Shown: positions 23,830 through 36,798 of the stretch, one piece after another
Layout: each line of letters begins with the position of its first letter
How positions within the stretch are numbered: the first letter of the stretch is position 1
Origin: Chrysaora quinquecirrha
Taxonomy: Eukaryota; Cnidaria; Scyphozoa; Semaeostomeae; Pelagiidae
Direction: 5' to 3'
NCBI GenBank assembly: GCA_014526335.1
Contig: JACTAT010000060.1
Location: forward strand, 6,118,898-6,182,897
Length of the DNA: 64,000 nt
The notes under the pieces: generated by a model
The model's database searches: none
Told to the model about the DNA's origin: nothing
What the model saw: the letters and a program-made list of their open reading frames with translations, nothing else
Position numbers and translations under genes: made by a program

Positions 23830-26800
23830 ATGTATTCATTTGAAGACCAAGACATTGTACCTGATCCAATTTTGGAATACCCAAATGACATTTATTTGAA
23901 AAAGATACCGCTAATTATTGACAATGGTGAGATGTCATTTGATTTCAATTTTCAATATTTCTTCTGTTTTCTTGTATTTCATTAAAAGGCAGTGTAACAC
24001 TCACCCCAATGGTCAAACAGAACAAAATTTTTATGATGTAAAAATGTCTCCAGCAGTGATACCCAGTCCCATTCTCTAATGATTCAGGGGCTCTCTCTAA
24101 TTACCCAGACTTTTCCATGATGGGGGGGGGAATGCACCCCTGAAACTGTCAATGTCAAACATCTATTTTACCAATAGGGCATAAGGACAATCTGCTCTCT
24201 ATTTATTAGCAACTTCTCACTAATTCTGGACACCTTTCTATTTTCTGGGGTTATAAATGCCCCCTAATGACCCTTTAAAACTAAGCACAGAGCACTTCTT
24301 CCATGTCCCAATATACAACCCCTATGCCACTCTCTAATTAAAGGTAGTCTCTCTCCCCAATGGGGATCTTGAAAAAAAGTGTCTCTATCTATTTTGAACT
24401 TATCTTACTCCTACCCCTCTGTTGCATTTGTAATAACAACATATCATGGCAATTACTATAAGTAGGTAGCAATGATTTTCAATAGCCATGCCATAGGTCA
24501 TTTACCACAACGCCCTTCGACAGCTCTCTAATTTGAACAAAGTAAACTAAAAAAAAACACTCAAATTCAGTTTTGTTTGCTAACACTCTTCCTTCCCCCA
24601 ATTCCCTCTTTGATAAGTTTGGTAGGGAGTACTTTATTACTAGCAGTGGCTTTATCTCATTAGTACTTTTTTCTTTTTTCAATAGGCAGCTACTCTTGCA
24701 AAGCTGGTTGGGCATCTGATAAAAGACCAAAGCTGATTTTTAGAAACTTAATTGCAAAGCCCAGAGTTAAGAAGGTCAGTGCTGAATTAATTTGATCAAT
24801 TCCTTGTTAAGCCATGGCTGCACGTGCGATTTATTTACCTGTTCTGGCTACGCAACACACCAGAAAATGTCCTGTTTTGAGGAGGCTACAGGCTCCGACA
24901 AAATGCTGCAACAGAAGTTCTGCAACAATCAGCCTGCACGATAAGAAAATGGACCCTTGAAAATTTACAGGAAAACACACAAAAACAATGCAATGTGTTG
25001 CACCATCAATGCAAGACAACCGGTTAATGCTGCGACATTTCTGGTGACAAGCCAATATATTTCGTGAAAAGTTCGTTCAAATCAATGTTCCGGAATGTTT
25101 GTCCTCTGGTTGCAAAACAATTTGTTTGAAAATCTTTCCCTGGCTCACATGCAACCTTTTGTTTTTACAATCATGGCAACATTTTTTATTGTATGCCTAT
25201 ACCCTTACTATTTTGAGCAAAAAGTTCATGTGTAGTTGCGGCTTTAAATAACTCTTCCTTGACTAGCATCGAGGAGCTCTTTAAAGCATGTTTAAACTAA
25301 AGAAGTGATTTCAGTTTATCTAATGAATTTCTCTTCATTTTGAAGGAAGGAGATTTCATTGGCTGTTTGATTGGTAATGACATAGTCAATATTGAAAGCA
25401 TGAAATGGAATTTAAGGACACAGTTTGATAGAGATGTTGTCACTCATTTTGAAGCACAGGTTAGATTATTTGTTTTTCCATATTGTCATTATTGCTACGA
25501 AAAGCGGAAACACTTTCGGGCATACATAGAAGCTTTTCTCGTCTGACACTCCTCAGAGTATGAACGTCAGAAACAGACCAAAAATCGAGTAAAGGCGGAA
25601 TTCGGACCCAGATGCGGATCACATTACAGTGCCTTTGGTTGGTGCATTTCGATCCGCATTTGGGCGTAAATTCCGCCTTTCTAGTGTTTCGGTCTGTTTC
25701 TGACGTTCATACTCTGAGGAGTGTCAGACGAGAAAAGCTTGCTATGTATGTATGCAAGTGTTAAGTAAGTATGTTATCTAAGTATGCCCGAAAGTGTTTC
25801 CGCTTTTCATAGCAATTTGGCGTTTTGTACAACTCAAAAGCTATTGTCATTATTGATTGCAAGAGAAAATTGCAAACCCGCCTCTGCAAGTAAGTAACAT
25901 TACGTATTTGTTGAAGAATGTTTTGGTTTGTGGCAGCTACAGATCATTTTTATAAACGGCCGATTTTGATGCGAAAATTGTAAGCATCCAAGACTTAGTC
26001 TAGGTACAAAATTTCACTGTCGTAGCGCTTCTGCTGTTAATTTTATTAGCATCCAAAACTCTCCGACTCACTCAGGGCAAAGATTCAGACATCTTGGACA
26101 TAGTGTTCGGACTTTTTTCAACGTTTTTTGTATTGCCTATGGCCATATTTTCGTACTTAATTTGGGTTTGAAGCGACATGGCCCATGAAATATACCTAGG
26201 AGCAATATGAAAGCACTTATATGGAAAAACTCTCTATATTTTTGTTCAGAGAAGTTGATGTTTCCTATATTGCTGTAGATGACGGAAAAACTTGAAGCGA
26301 GACAAAATTGGACTATTCTCGTCCAGTCTTTGCCTTTTATATGTCAAAGAGGCTATATCATATTACGAAAGCTTTGTCTTTGACGATGGAAACAGATTGG
26401 TTAGCCTAGGCCCGAAACTTCAAGTTTGTCCGAGTTTTTAACCTGGTGACAGCTTTTCTCAAAACTCCTATAGTGAAACAGTCCAATTTTGTCTTGTAGG
26501 AGCAGATATTTGATTACACGTTTTCACATCTTGGCATCAACACAGAAGGCTGCATCAATCATCCTCTCGTCATAACTGAGACTATTTGCAATCCAAATCC
26601 ATTCAGGCAAGGTAGGAAATCATGAATACTCAAGTATTTGAAAAGTATAAAACAATCAAAACAAAATCAAGAAATCATGATCGTTTTAACGTAATGATGG
26701 ACTTACTACTTGTGTCGTGTCATCACTAATGAAATTTTATATTTTCAATAAATGTCAGGCACTAGGATAGAGTTTTTCATGAGTGGCATACCATACCATA

Positions 26801-29800
26801 GTTGATAGGATTCGAACCTGGACTGCATGATAAGGAGCTAACGAAGTTTCCACTAAGCTAAAGAGCTCAATGAAATCACAGAATAACTCACCAGTTCATA
26901 TAGCCCATGGATCTCATCCCGTTTGGCTTTCTGTTTCGACTATTTTGAGCCTTCTTCAGTCCCATACATATATTTTTCATAAATGGTCCACTCTAGGAAC
27001 CCATCTCTTTTAGTATGCCATTCTTAGAAAATCCTCCTAGTTTTTGCCATTCGTGACAAATATACAGGGTGGCCCAAAAAAAGGGACCCCCTAACTAAAT
27101 AATTTATTAATAATTTATTCTTAAGTTGGAATTTCGTGAAATTGATACCACATGATATTCAACTCAAGTGAGATATATCGTGAAAATATCATGATGATAT
27201 GGGTTAGTATCTCTGAATAAATTGACTTTAAAACTTGACAATCCAAAAACGTACTGTAACAAAATATGCAACTTTGTACTCTTACGTAATCCTTACGCAA
27301 CAAAACAGAAAAATCAATAACTCATTCTTTCGGTCAAATGATATTCAAAATGTCCTCAATCCTGCTCAAAACACTTCACTAATATGACTGACAATACATT
27401 AATGGTCGTGACACTTTTACTCTGGGATAATGATTCTCCTTCACGCACGATTGCAGTACAGTACGCAATGATGGAATATAAACAGCTGGTTTTTGGACAT
27501 CATAAATTTAATGTCCCATTGCGCCGAGATAGAAGCTCTTATCGCCAACATATTTCTACACGATAGCGCACTTGACTTGAATATTATCTGGTATAAATTT
27601 GATAAAATTCCTCCTTATGAAAATTTATACAGAAATTATTTACCTAAGGGGGTCCCTTTTTTTTGGGCCACCCTGTATATAAATATGTATGGTGCTGAAG
27701 AAGGCTCAACATACAGCCGAAATACAAAGACAAACTGGAGGAGAGCTTTGGGCTATATGACTTGGAGAGCTCCTGGATGATTTCATTATAGTGGAATTGT
27801 TGTTGGTTTTCTGATCATGATGTCAATTTTTGAGTCCAATCGATTGTGGCATACAACACGTGGAAAAATCTATCCTTTAGCGTTTGGCATTCATGAAAAA
27901 TGAATACAAAAGTGTATCCTCCTGATGAAGGCCCGGGAGGTAACTCCCATATGTATGGGTACGGGATGTGCCATTTTTTGAGGTACCTTTTTAGGGGTGG
28001 AAAATAAATTTTGGGGTATCAAATTTGCAAAAATTATTAACTTGTGGTATCAATTTTGGGGTATACTTTTTAGAATTTTCATAAATTTTGGGTCAGATTT
28101 TTATTACGAGAATGGCACACCCCCGTCACTGATCTATTGAAGTTACCCCCCCCCCCCGGGGTCGCAGGCTTACAATAGCCGAAACACAAAGCCAAACGGG
28201 AGGAGATCCTTAGACTGTGTGATTTTTATAGTTACTCGACGATTTCACAGAGCTCTATACCTCAGTGATATATAGCTTGTATCCCATCTATTGTGTTATG
28301 CCAATCGCGGAAAAAATGGATCCTTAAGTGTTGGCGTTCATTAAATATATGTCTCTATGTATTTATGTCTATATATTTCTCTCGAATGGCGAACACGAGG
28401 ATATATTTTTCCGCAAGTGGCATACCACAATAGATGGGAATCGAACCTGGACTGCATGACCAGAGAGCCAACGACTTTTCCACTGAGCTATAGAGCTTAA
28501 TGAAATCGCCAAGTAACTCTAGAAGTCATACAGCCCAAGGTTCCCCCTTTGTTGGACATGCAATCCAGGTTCGAATACAGGCTCAGTCTTGTAATCTGTA
28601 TTTTTGTAAGACTATCTATGGGTCTTTTTCTCTATTTCAGGTATGTCTGAGCTGCTATTTGAATGCTATCGAATACCTCAAGTGGCATACGGCATTGACA
28701 GTTTGTTTAGTTTCAATTATAACATGAATGGTATCAATAACGGCATCATTATCTCCTCTGGATATGCAGCAACTCATATCATACCTGTCAGAAATGGTCG
28801 CATCGATGCTCATAACTGCAGGAGGTTTGTGTTTCTATCCTATCGTTTTGAAATGGAATACTTGGTAATGAAAGATTTTTAAAGGCAAAATCAGATAAAT
28901 ATTATATATGTCTACAATCACGGACAAAATTGTTGAGACAATACTGAAAATGTACCTCCACATAGCGTATTGGCTCACTTTGCCCCCCCTCCCCCGCCAG
29001 AGACATTGACCCCCAATCAACATGTCTCAACATATTTTGTCCATGATTGTAGCTCTAAGTATATCCCCTGTAATACGACCTCCCCGTTTATCATAGCTCT
29101 AAAAAATTTCCAGCCCCCCTCCCAACTCCCAACTGTTAAGACCTTCTTGTGTTAAACATAAGAGATTACGTGTCTAAGGTCATCCCTTAAGTATCTTTTA
29201 AGAACTCTCGATGTTGTTTATGGCATTAACAACAATATCTGCAAAGTTTCACTCTTCATTTGACTGCATTGTAGACTAATTACACGAGTCTCAGTTCCGC
29301 TCATAAAATCTGGACCAACAAACAACAGCAATTCGCTACACTGAGATTCATATCCTGACAATCCTCAAAGACGGCCATAAACTTGTCTTTCAAATTCGAA
29401 TGTTCTGATCGAAGTGGCATTTGCCATTTCGTTTTGCTTCTCACTGACTGTTTAGATTTTTTTCTGTCGCCCGATCTGACGAAAAATCGAGCCGCAATAG
29501 TAGTGGGAGGACAGTAAAACTGAGCAAATAGAGTGCTGCAATCTGATTGGCTCCGAATGGCCCTTTTTTACATGCAAAAGCCAAGAGTCCGAATTTGAGC
29601 AGCTTTTTAACAACAACAAAAATTAAAGATAGTTGCTGCGACAACTGCGACCCGTGTAATAAGTCTAACTACATTGTTTCATTCATATCCATGCATTCAT
29701 ATCCATAGGATCAACGTTGGCGGGATGAATTCCAATGTTTACATGCAGAAACTAATTCAGCTCAAACATCCTGGTCTCGCATTGGCTGTCACTGTTAACC

Positions 29801-32800
29801 GTACCCAAGTAAGCCTATTTTTTGCTCGTCCACACATCGCAGAGAATGACGAAAATTTCGTTGCGAAAGTTCTTCGCGCGAACGATTTAAGGCCCATTTC
29901 CACTTCGTTCGCATTCGCTGTTCGTTAATGAATTGGCAGTTCACCGCTTGCTTGCGAACAGAATACAGCCTTCATGATCAATTTTAAGCGATAAAAAAGT
30001 AAAACTTTTACGAAAGCTTAAGCTTGACATGCAGCGGAAATCAAAACCGCTTCTCGTTCGCCACTTTTTTATGGCTAGCGAACAGCGAACAGGGAATGCG
30101 AACGAAGTGGAAATAGGCCTTTAGAGTTGGGATTTGGCTTAAAACTTCCAAAATTCGAGGTTATAATGCGTAAGATGAGTAGCTCTTTCCTATAACACGC
30201 ATCTGAAAAATAGATCCAAAAAAATTGGAATAAACGTTTTCAAAGAGGTCTGGGTCGACGTGACATTTTCTTGAAAATGACAGACATCTTGAGAAAGGGA
30301 ATCCTCTCCGCGTATAATGGACTGGGTTACAGTCGCATTAGGAGAGGTAGTGCAGCAAATTTTCATTCAAATTATGGAATAATTTCAGTAGAAGCGAAAG
30401 AAAGGATCCAAGTCTCAGCTTATCTGCTCAAGGAGACATAATGTCGTGCCGAGCCAAAGTCTACTGTCCAAAGTGATCTATTTTACGTGAAATTTAAGAC
30501 ATCTACAGTATTATTATATTCTTTGTTTTTTTTATTTCTATGTCTTTTTTCTAATTAATAATTTTGTTACTCTATAACGTTGTGTTGGTAAATAGTGCAT
30601 TTTGGCTTAAAAAGTGAACCCACAGCGCGCTTGATTGAGCAAATTCGTTAAAAAATGGATTTATACTTAATTTAGTATTGATAATTTTATTGAGAATTTA
30701 TCATTTTTTATTTTTTCCCATTTCCAAGGAGTTAATCAAAAACACACGTACATGGCTTCGCACTACGACGAAGAATTAGCCAAATGGAGCCAGGATGATT
30801 TCTCAAAGAAGAATACACGGATCATTCAGTTGCCGTATATTAAACCGGAGCCGGTCGCTCCTAAAGATCCGGAAAAGGAGAGAAAAGCGAATAAAACAAG
30901 GTCGCAGATTGCAGGAGTTGAACGCAAGAAAGAGAGAGGAAAAGGTAAGATAAGGCTAGGACATATCAGAGAGAGGGCTTATTAGAGAGGGCTTATTAGA
31001 GAGAGCTTATTAGAGAGAGGGCTTATTAGAGAAAGAGCTTATTAGAGAGAGGGCCTAATTAGGGAGAGGGCTTATTATAGAGAGCGCTTCTTAGACAGGG
31101 GGCTTATTAGAGAGAGGGCTTATTAGAGAGGGCTTATTAGAGAGAGGCTTATTAGAGAAAGGGCTTATTAGAGAGAGGGCTTATTAGAGAGAGGGCTTAT
31201 TAGAGAGGGCTTATTAGAGAGAGGGCTTTTTAGAGAGGGTTTATTAGAGAAATGGCTTATTAGAGAGAAGGCTTATTAGAGAGAGAGCGTATTAGAGAAA
31301 GGGCTTATTAGAGAGAGGGCTTATCAGAGCGAGGGCTTATTAGAGAGAGGGCTTATCGGAGCGGGGGCTTATTAGAGAGAAGGCTTATCAGAGAGAGGGC
31401 TTATTAGAGAGAGGGCTTATTAGATAGAAGGCTTATTAGAGAGAGGGCTCTTAAAAGAGAAGTGAAATAATAGTAAACGCGTTTAAAGAAGAGGTGCTTA
31501 GCAGAGCTGATATGGTATTATTCGTTGTTTCCTTCAATGAACACGTATTTCTGTTTGTAGTTGGCAAGTGACGAAGAAAGATACAAAACGCTTCTACAAG
31601 TCTTGGAACTGCAGAAAACAAATCCAACGTTCTTCAAGGTAAAAAACTTTTTGTAAAATTTAAGGACGAGGTCTAGAACGGGCGCTGAGAATACGACTCA
31701 GCCCGGCTGAAAGTGATTGATTCAGTACAATTTTGCAAGTTTCCTTGAATCCCATTAAAAATACAGCTTTCAAATACTGCTGTCTGGTTCGTAACTAGAG
31801 ACATTTTATTTTAGGCCTTGTTGTACAGTTCATAGTTGTACTTGAAAGACTTTGTTAAAAATTTCCAGGACTAGAGTAACTTAGACTAGACTTGCTTCCC
31901 AAGTCCCTAACTTTCGCTCACATTGAATTGAATTGATGTTGTTGTTGTTTTTCGCTACAGTTAGTTTGAGCGTCCAGCAATTCAATTCAATAGCGATAAC
32001 TACGACTCATGTAGTAAGTCTAAACTTAGACCTCGTTTACACGGGAACGGTTCCCAAAAAAGTTACGTTTCGTTTACACGGGTACGCATTGATCCGTTCC
32101 TTTTTGGAATCGGTATCGTATCTTAGGTACACTAGAGAAGCGGATTCATTTGTATACGTTCCCGTATCGGTGTCGTGTTAACACTTGGAGCGGATCCAGA
32201 AAAGATGCGGTACTGAACGGAGACTAACTAAACAACAAAAACAAGAGAACAACAAAAAATGATAAAACTTGAACGACTGCGCATGCTCAATAATTAGATC
32301 CATTCCCGTGTAAACGCAACAACTTTCTGAGTCCATTCCCGTTTAAACGCTATGCAATCGTACGCATACCGTATTCAAAAGGCAAGATTTTTTTGGGTCC
32401 GTATCTTTTTCTGTCATGTAAACGGGTAATTTTTTTTGACATTCGAGAGTCTGGTTTTCTTATAAAGGTTTCCTTACTAGAAACAGCACTTGTAAAGCAA
32501 TGTATAAACTTGTTGTTCGCTTAAGTGGCTTCAGTGGCTTCAAAAATTACTATGTTTTCGTTTTCTTGGTAGATTCGTCTAAAGGAAGTCAGCTGTGAAA
32601 CAGCTAAGGTGAATTTCATATTTTCTTCTTCTCGTTGATAATTAAGCCCTTGAAGTCACAGTTATTCTGTTATGTTATGATAATTTTCCAAGTTGCTTGA
32701 TTAAAAATGTATGGCCAGTCTTCAAAAATAATCCTAGAAAACGCTTTTGCTTTTCTGAAACCCGCGTGAACTGTGTATTCATCGTGATATTTTTCCAGAA

Positions 32801-35800
32801 TGTTCTTGAATTTTTAATTGTTTTCGTCTAAATTATGGAAAATCAATACTCTGTTTCAGCTTCAGACATTTTTCCTTCCCACAACAAGCCAGTCCTTGCA
32901 TGCAATCTTTCCAGATCGCTTGCAAGAATTCTCGCGTTGTTGTCATGATGTACACTCTTTTTTTTATAAGAACAATTTTATAAGAACGCGAGCCTGGATT
33001 GTGCCCAGATTTTAAGAAGAAGTTAAGAACAAGCTGAGGCTGGCCTTTTCATAAACCCTAAGAATATCAGCTAAATATGAAAGTAAAACAGTCAGAATGA
33101 ACGCAAAAAGCAAGCAAACAAGAAATGGACAAACAGGCTTCCTTTTTTACACAACCCCAGTACCACTCCAGAAATTCTCTTTAAAAGCCTTTTTTATAAA
33201 GAACTACTTTATAAGGAACCTAAAGGCCGAAAATTTTATAGAATTTATACTATTATAGACGCACTCTTTTTATCGCACTCTTTTTTATAAGAACCAGGAA
33301 ATATAGATCGAGGCTGGCTGTTCTTAAGTTTTTGCCTTTTTTGAGTCTGAAATGTTCTTAGTCTATTTTTAATTCCTTGGTTACTTAGACATCTATATTT
33401 TTCAGTGAATTTCTGGAGTGGTTTGTGTAAAAATGCAGCATGCTTATCCATTTCTCTGTATGCTGGCTTTTTCGTTAAGTCTGACTGTCTTACTTTCATA
33501 TTTAGCTGATATTCTAAGGACTTATAAAGGCCAGTCTCAGCTTGTTCTTATTTTGTTCTGAAAATCTGGGCAAAATCCAGGCTTGTATTGTTATAAAATT
33601 GTTCGTATATAGAGTGTCAAATCGCTGAGGAACTTCTCAAGTTTGAATACCTTCATCACTGCAAGCAATCAAGACTTAACTCCTATAGGAAACTGTATGC
33701 TCGCAGAGCCTCATGCATGGTTGCGCCTAGTGGCCTACCTGGCATTTGTCTCCAAATATTAGTTTGCTGCCGTCGATATATTCCAATTTTCACACACTTC
33801 AATAAGAGAGGTCTTGTAACTCAATTGTTCGGCTCCTGCCAAATATTAAACACTGTGGGTCAAACATTTGAGATTTGTTTAAAACAATGTTTGACCGTTT
33901 TGATTGAAAGATTGTCAGACAAGCAGAATTGGCTTAATAATATTTGTGAAAAACTTCAAAAACATTTTCTGCTTCTCAAAATCAAAGAGTGATTGATTAG
34001 CAATGTGTTTACGAAGTGACTGAACGGGCAAAAATTTTGTTTGATAAAACAAATTTTTTCAAATTTCTGAAAACAATGTTTTTCGTTTTGCCAGGGCTTT
34101 AGTGTCGCTTCCAATGTTTGTTTGGTCCACTGTGATTATTTCTATGCAACGTCCTTTTCTCCAAGTTAACCTGAAATTTGCTTTGCTATCATGACAACTC
34201 ACGCTTATTTTTCTACTGACCGTCTGATTATTCTTTCCCAAGGAACTCCTGTCTGAGCTGGATGAACTTGCGGCGTCGATCCCGGCCCGAAAAGAGAAAA
34301 TTGCTTTACAAAATTTGGAAGAGGGACAGGTAACCCCTTATCTTTAATCTTATTTTTCTAATTCCAACTCATCTAGCTAATTTCCAGTTCCTTTACAAAC
34401 CCTTATAAAAACCTCAGTAATTCGAATCCCCGTAATTCTATCTTTCCGATATTTAGCAATTTTGTACGGTCCCCTAGAGCATAAACCGTAAAGCAGGAAA
34501 CCTATAACTGACTTAATAACTAACCAACTAATTAGCTAACTAACTAACTACCTAACTGATTAGCTAGCTAACTAACTAACTAACGAACGAAATAACTAAC
34601 TAACTAACTAACCAATTAACTAGCTAACTTACTAACTAACTGACTAAATAACTAACCAACCAACTAACTAACAAACTAACTAGCTAACTAACAAACTGAC
34701 TGACTAACTAACTAAGGAAATAACTAGCTAACTAACTAACTAACGAACTAATTAACTAACTACTCAACTTCCTAACTAGCAAACTAACTTAACAACTAAC
34801 TAACTAACTACCTAGCTAGCTAGCTAACAGACTAGCTAGCTAACTATTTAACTAACGAACTAACTGACTAACTAACCATCCAGTTAACTAACTACTCAAC
34901 TACCTATCTAGCTGGCAAACTGTCTAACTTACTAACTAACTAACTAATCAACTAAACAATTATCTAGCAAGCTACCTAGCTAACTAAAAGTAAGTAAAAT
35001 AACTAACACACTACTAATAACTATCTAACTGTCTTACAAATCTTTTTCTAGTCGACAACCAGCAAGCCAAAAACTTCAAGAAAAAGCCACACTGACGGCA
35101 TGACCAGCGAAGAAATAGAAACCTGGGTAGAAGAGTTGAGAAGGGAAAGGACGGTATGATTCAATCAACTAATAATTTTCTCCTTGACTTTGACAATCTT
35201 CATACGCTTCACATAGCTAAGAGACAAGCTTATTTTATATACAGGCTGCATGGATCAGACAGAATTCTCTAGTGAACCCGAATTAATCAATATTTCTCTT
35301 TGTTTAACTTGCTTCCTCCTTCAGAATGACCCTTCATTCATTCATATATTCATTCATTCATTAATTCGTGTATCAGTTTTTCATTCATTCAGTCATTCAT
35401 TAATTCAATCATTCGTTCATTCATTCAATCATTCAGTCATTCATTCGTCCATGCATTCATGCATCCATCCATCCATTCATTCGTTCATTATTTCGTTCAT
35501 GCATTCTTTATTCATTCATTCGTTCAGTCATTCGTTCATTAATTCATTCATTCATTCATTCATTCATTCATTTATCAATTCATTCATTCATTCATTTTAT
35601 TTGTAACATTTAACAGGGTAATGCAACGTTGCCAACATTTCTTCCAAAATGAATTTCGGGCAATAGTTGGCTACGTTGCGCCAGGGCTTAAGGGCTTAAA
35701 CGATTTCGATTTCCTTTGACCTTTAAAAAATTTCCAATGCACTGGTATAATCTTTTAGGATATTCTTGAAAAGCGAAAGCTTCGTGATAAAAGGAAACAA

Positions 35801-36442
35801 GAGCTGTCAAATCGCAAAAGCTATGCTTCCAAGGAAAGAATGAGAATACTAACAAAGTTAGCAGAAGCTGAAAATTGTGAGTTTTTCAAAATTTTTTGAT
35901 GACAATTCATCAGTAATTTCACTGAATTGGGCACACAAAATCTTCCAGCTTTGTCCGCCACGAGAAGCCTAGCCTCATTTCAGGTGATTCCCATCGAGTC
36001 GTGTATCATTTCGTAAATCTCGTACACCTTGAGTACGAATCTTCATAAATCTTACAAGTCTTTTGAGTCCTTTGATTCCTATAATCTCCAAGGAATCTCT
36101 GAGACCGAATCGTAAGTTTTAGATTCATTAGGAAATAAATTGTTGCAGAGGCTAGTTTTAAATTTCTAGAAAATTTGAAAATATCCCCATATAAGTATTT
36201 GTAAATCTCAATAAATCCTATGAAACTCACGTCAAAAGAGAAAGAAATTTACAATCCTTGAAATCTAGCACACGATTTTGATAAGTGATGCACATCTCCG
36301 TTCCGAACTGTTTCAGATTCCTCTCTAATATCGTCTACCAATTCATGTTGTGGCTTCTTCTCCTTATTCTTCTTCTTCGTTGTCTTCTTCTTCTTCTTCT
36401 TCTTCTTCTTCTATTACTTCTTCTTCTACTTCTTCTTTCTTC

Positions 36443-36474
<32 letters not shown>

Positions 36475-36492
36475 CTTCTTCTTCTTTTACTA

Positions 36493-36525
<33 letters not shown>

Positions 36526-36591
36526 CTTCTTCTTCTTTTCTTACTTCTTCTTCTTCTTCTTCTACTTCTTCTTCTTCTTCTTCTTCCACCA

Positions 36592-36624
<33 letters not shown>

Positions 36625-36675
36625 CTTCTTCTTCTTCTTCTTCTTCTTCTTCTTCCACCATTACTTCTTTTCTTC

Positions 36676-36714
<39 letters not shown>

Positions 36715-36765
36715 CTTCTTCTTCTACTTCTTCTTCTACTTCTTCTTCTTCTTCTTCTTACACCA

Positions 36766-36798
<33 letters not shown>

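Noticed and set aside
27910..27925. CTGATGAAG as a third hammerhead core
   Set aside because: It lacks the downstream GAAA and GTC in position and no stems can be drawn.
30729..30944. Programmed ribosomal frameshift in ACTR5
   Set aside because: Two opposite shifts in one exon, one at an A-run, fit sequencing indels better. The family is not known for recoding.
30955..31455. Possible CRISPR-like array (regular short repeats)
   Set aside because: Units are contiguous 16-bp imperfect repeats without unique spacers, in an animal intron.
35250..35606. 118-residue frame with Phe/Ile/His/Ser repeats
   Set aside because: It overlaps the ATTC microsatellite in ACTR5 intron 11 and shows no domain.
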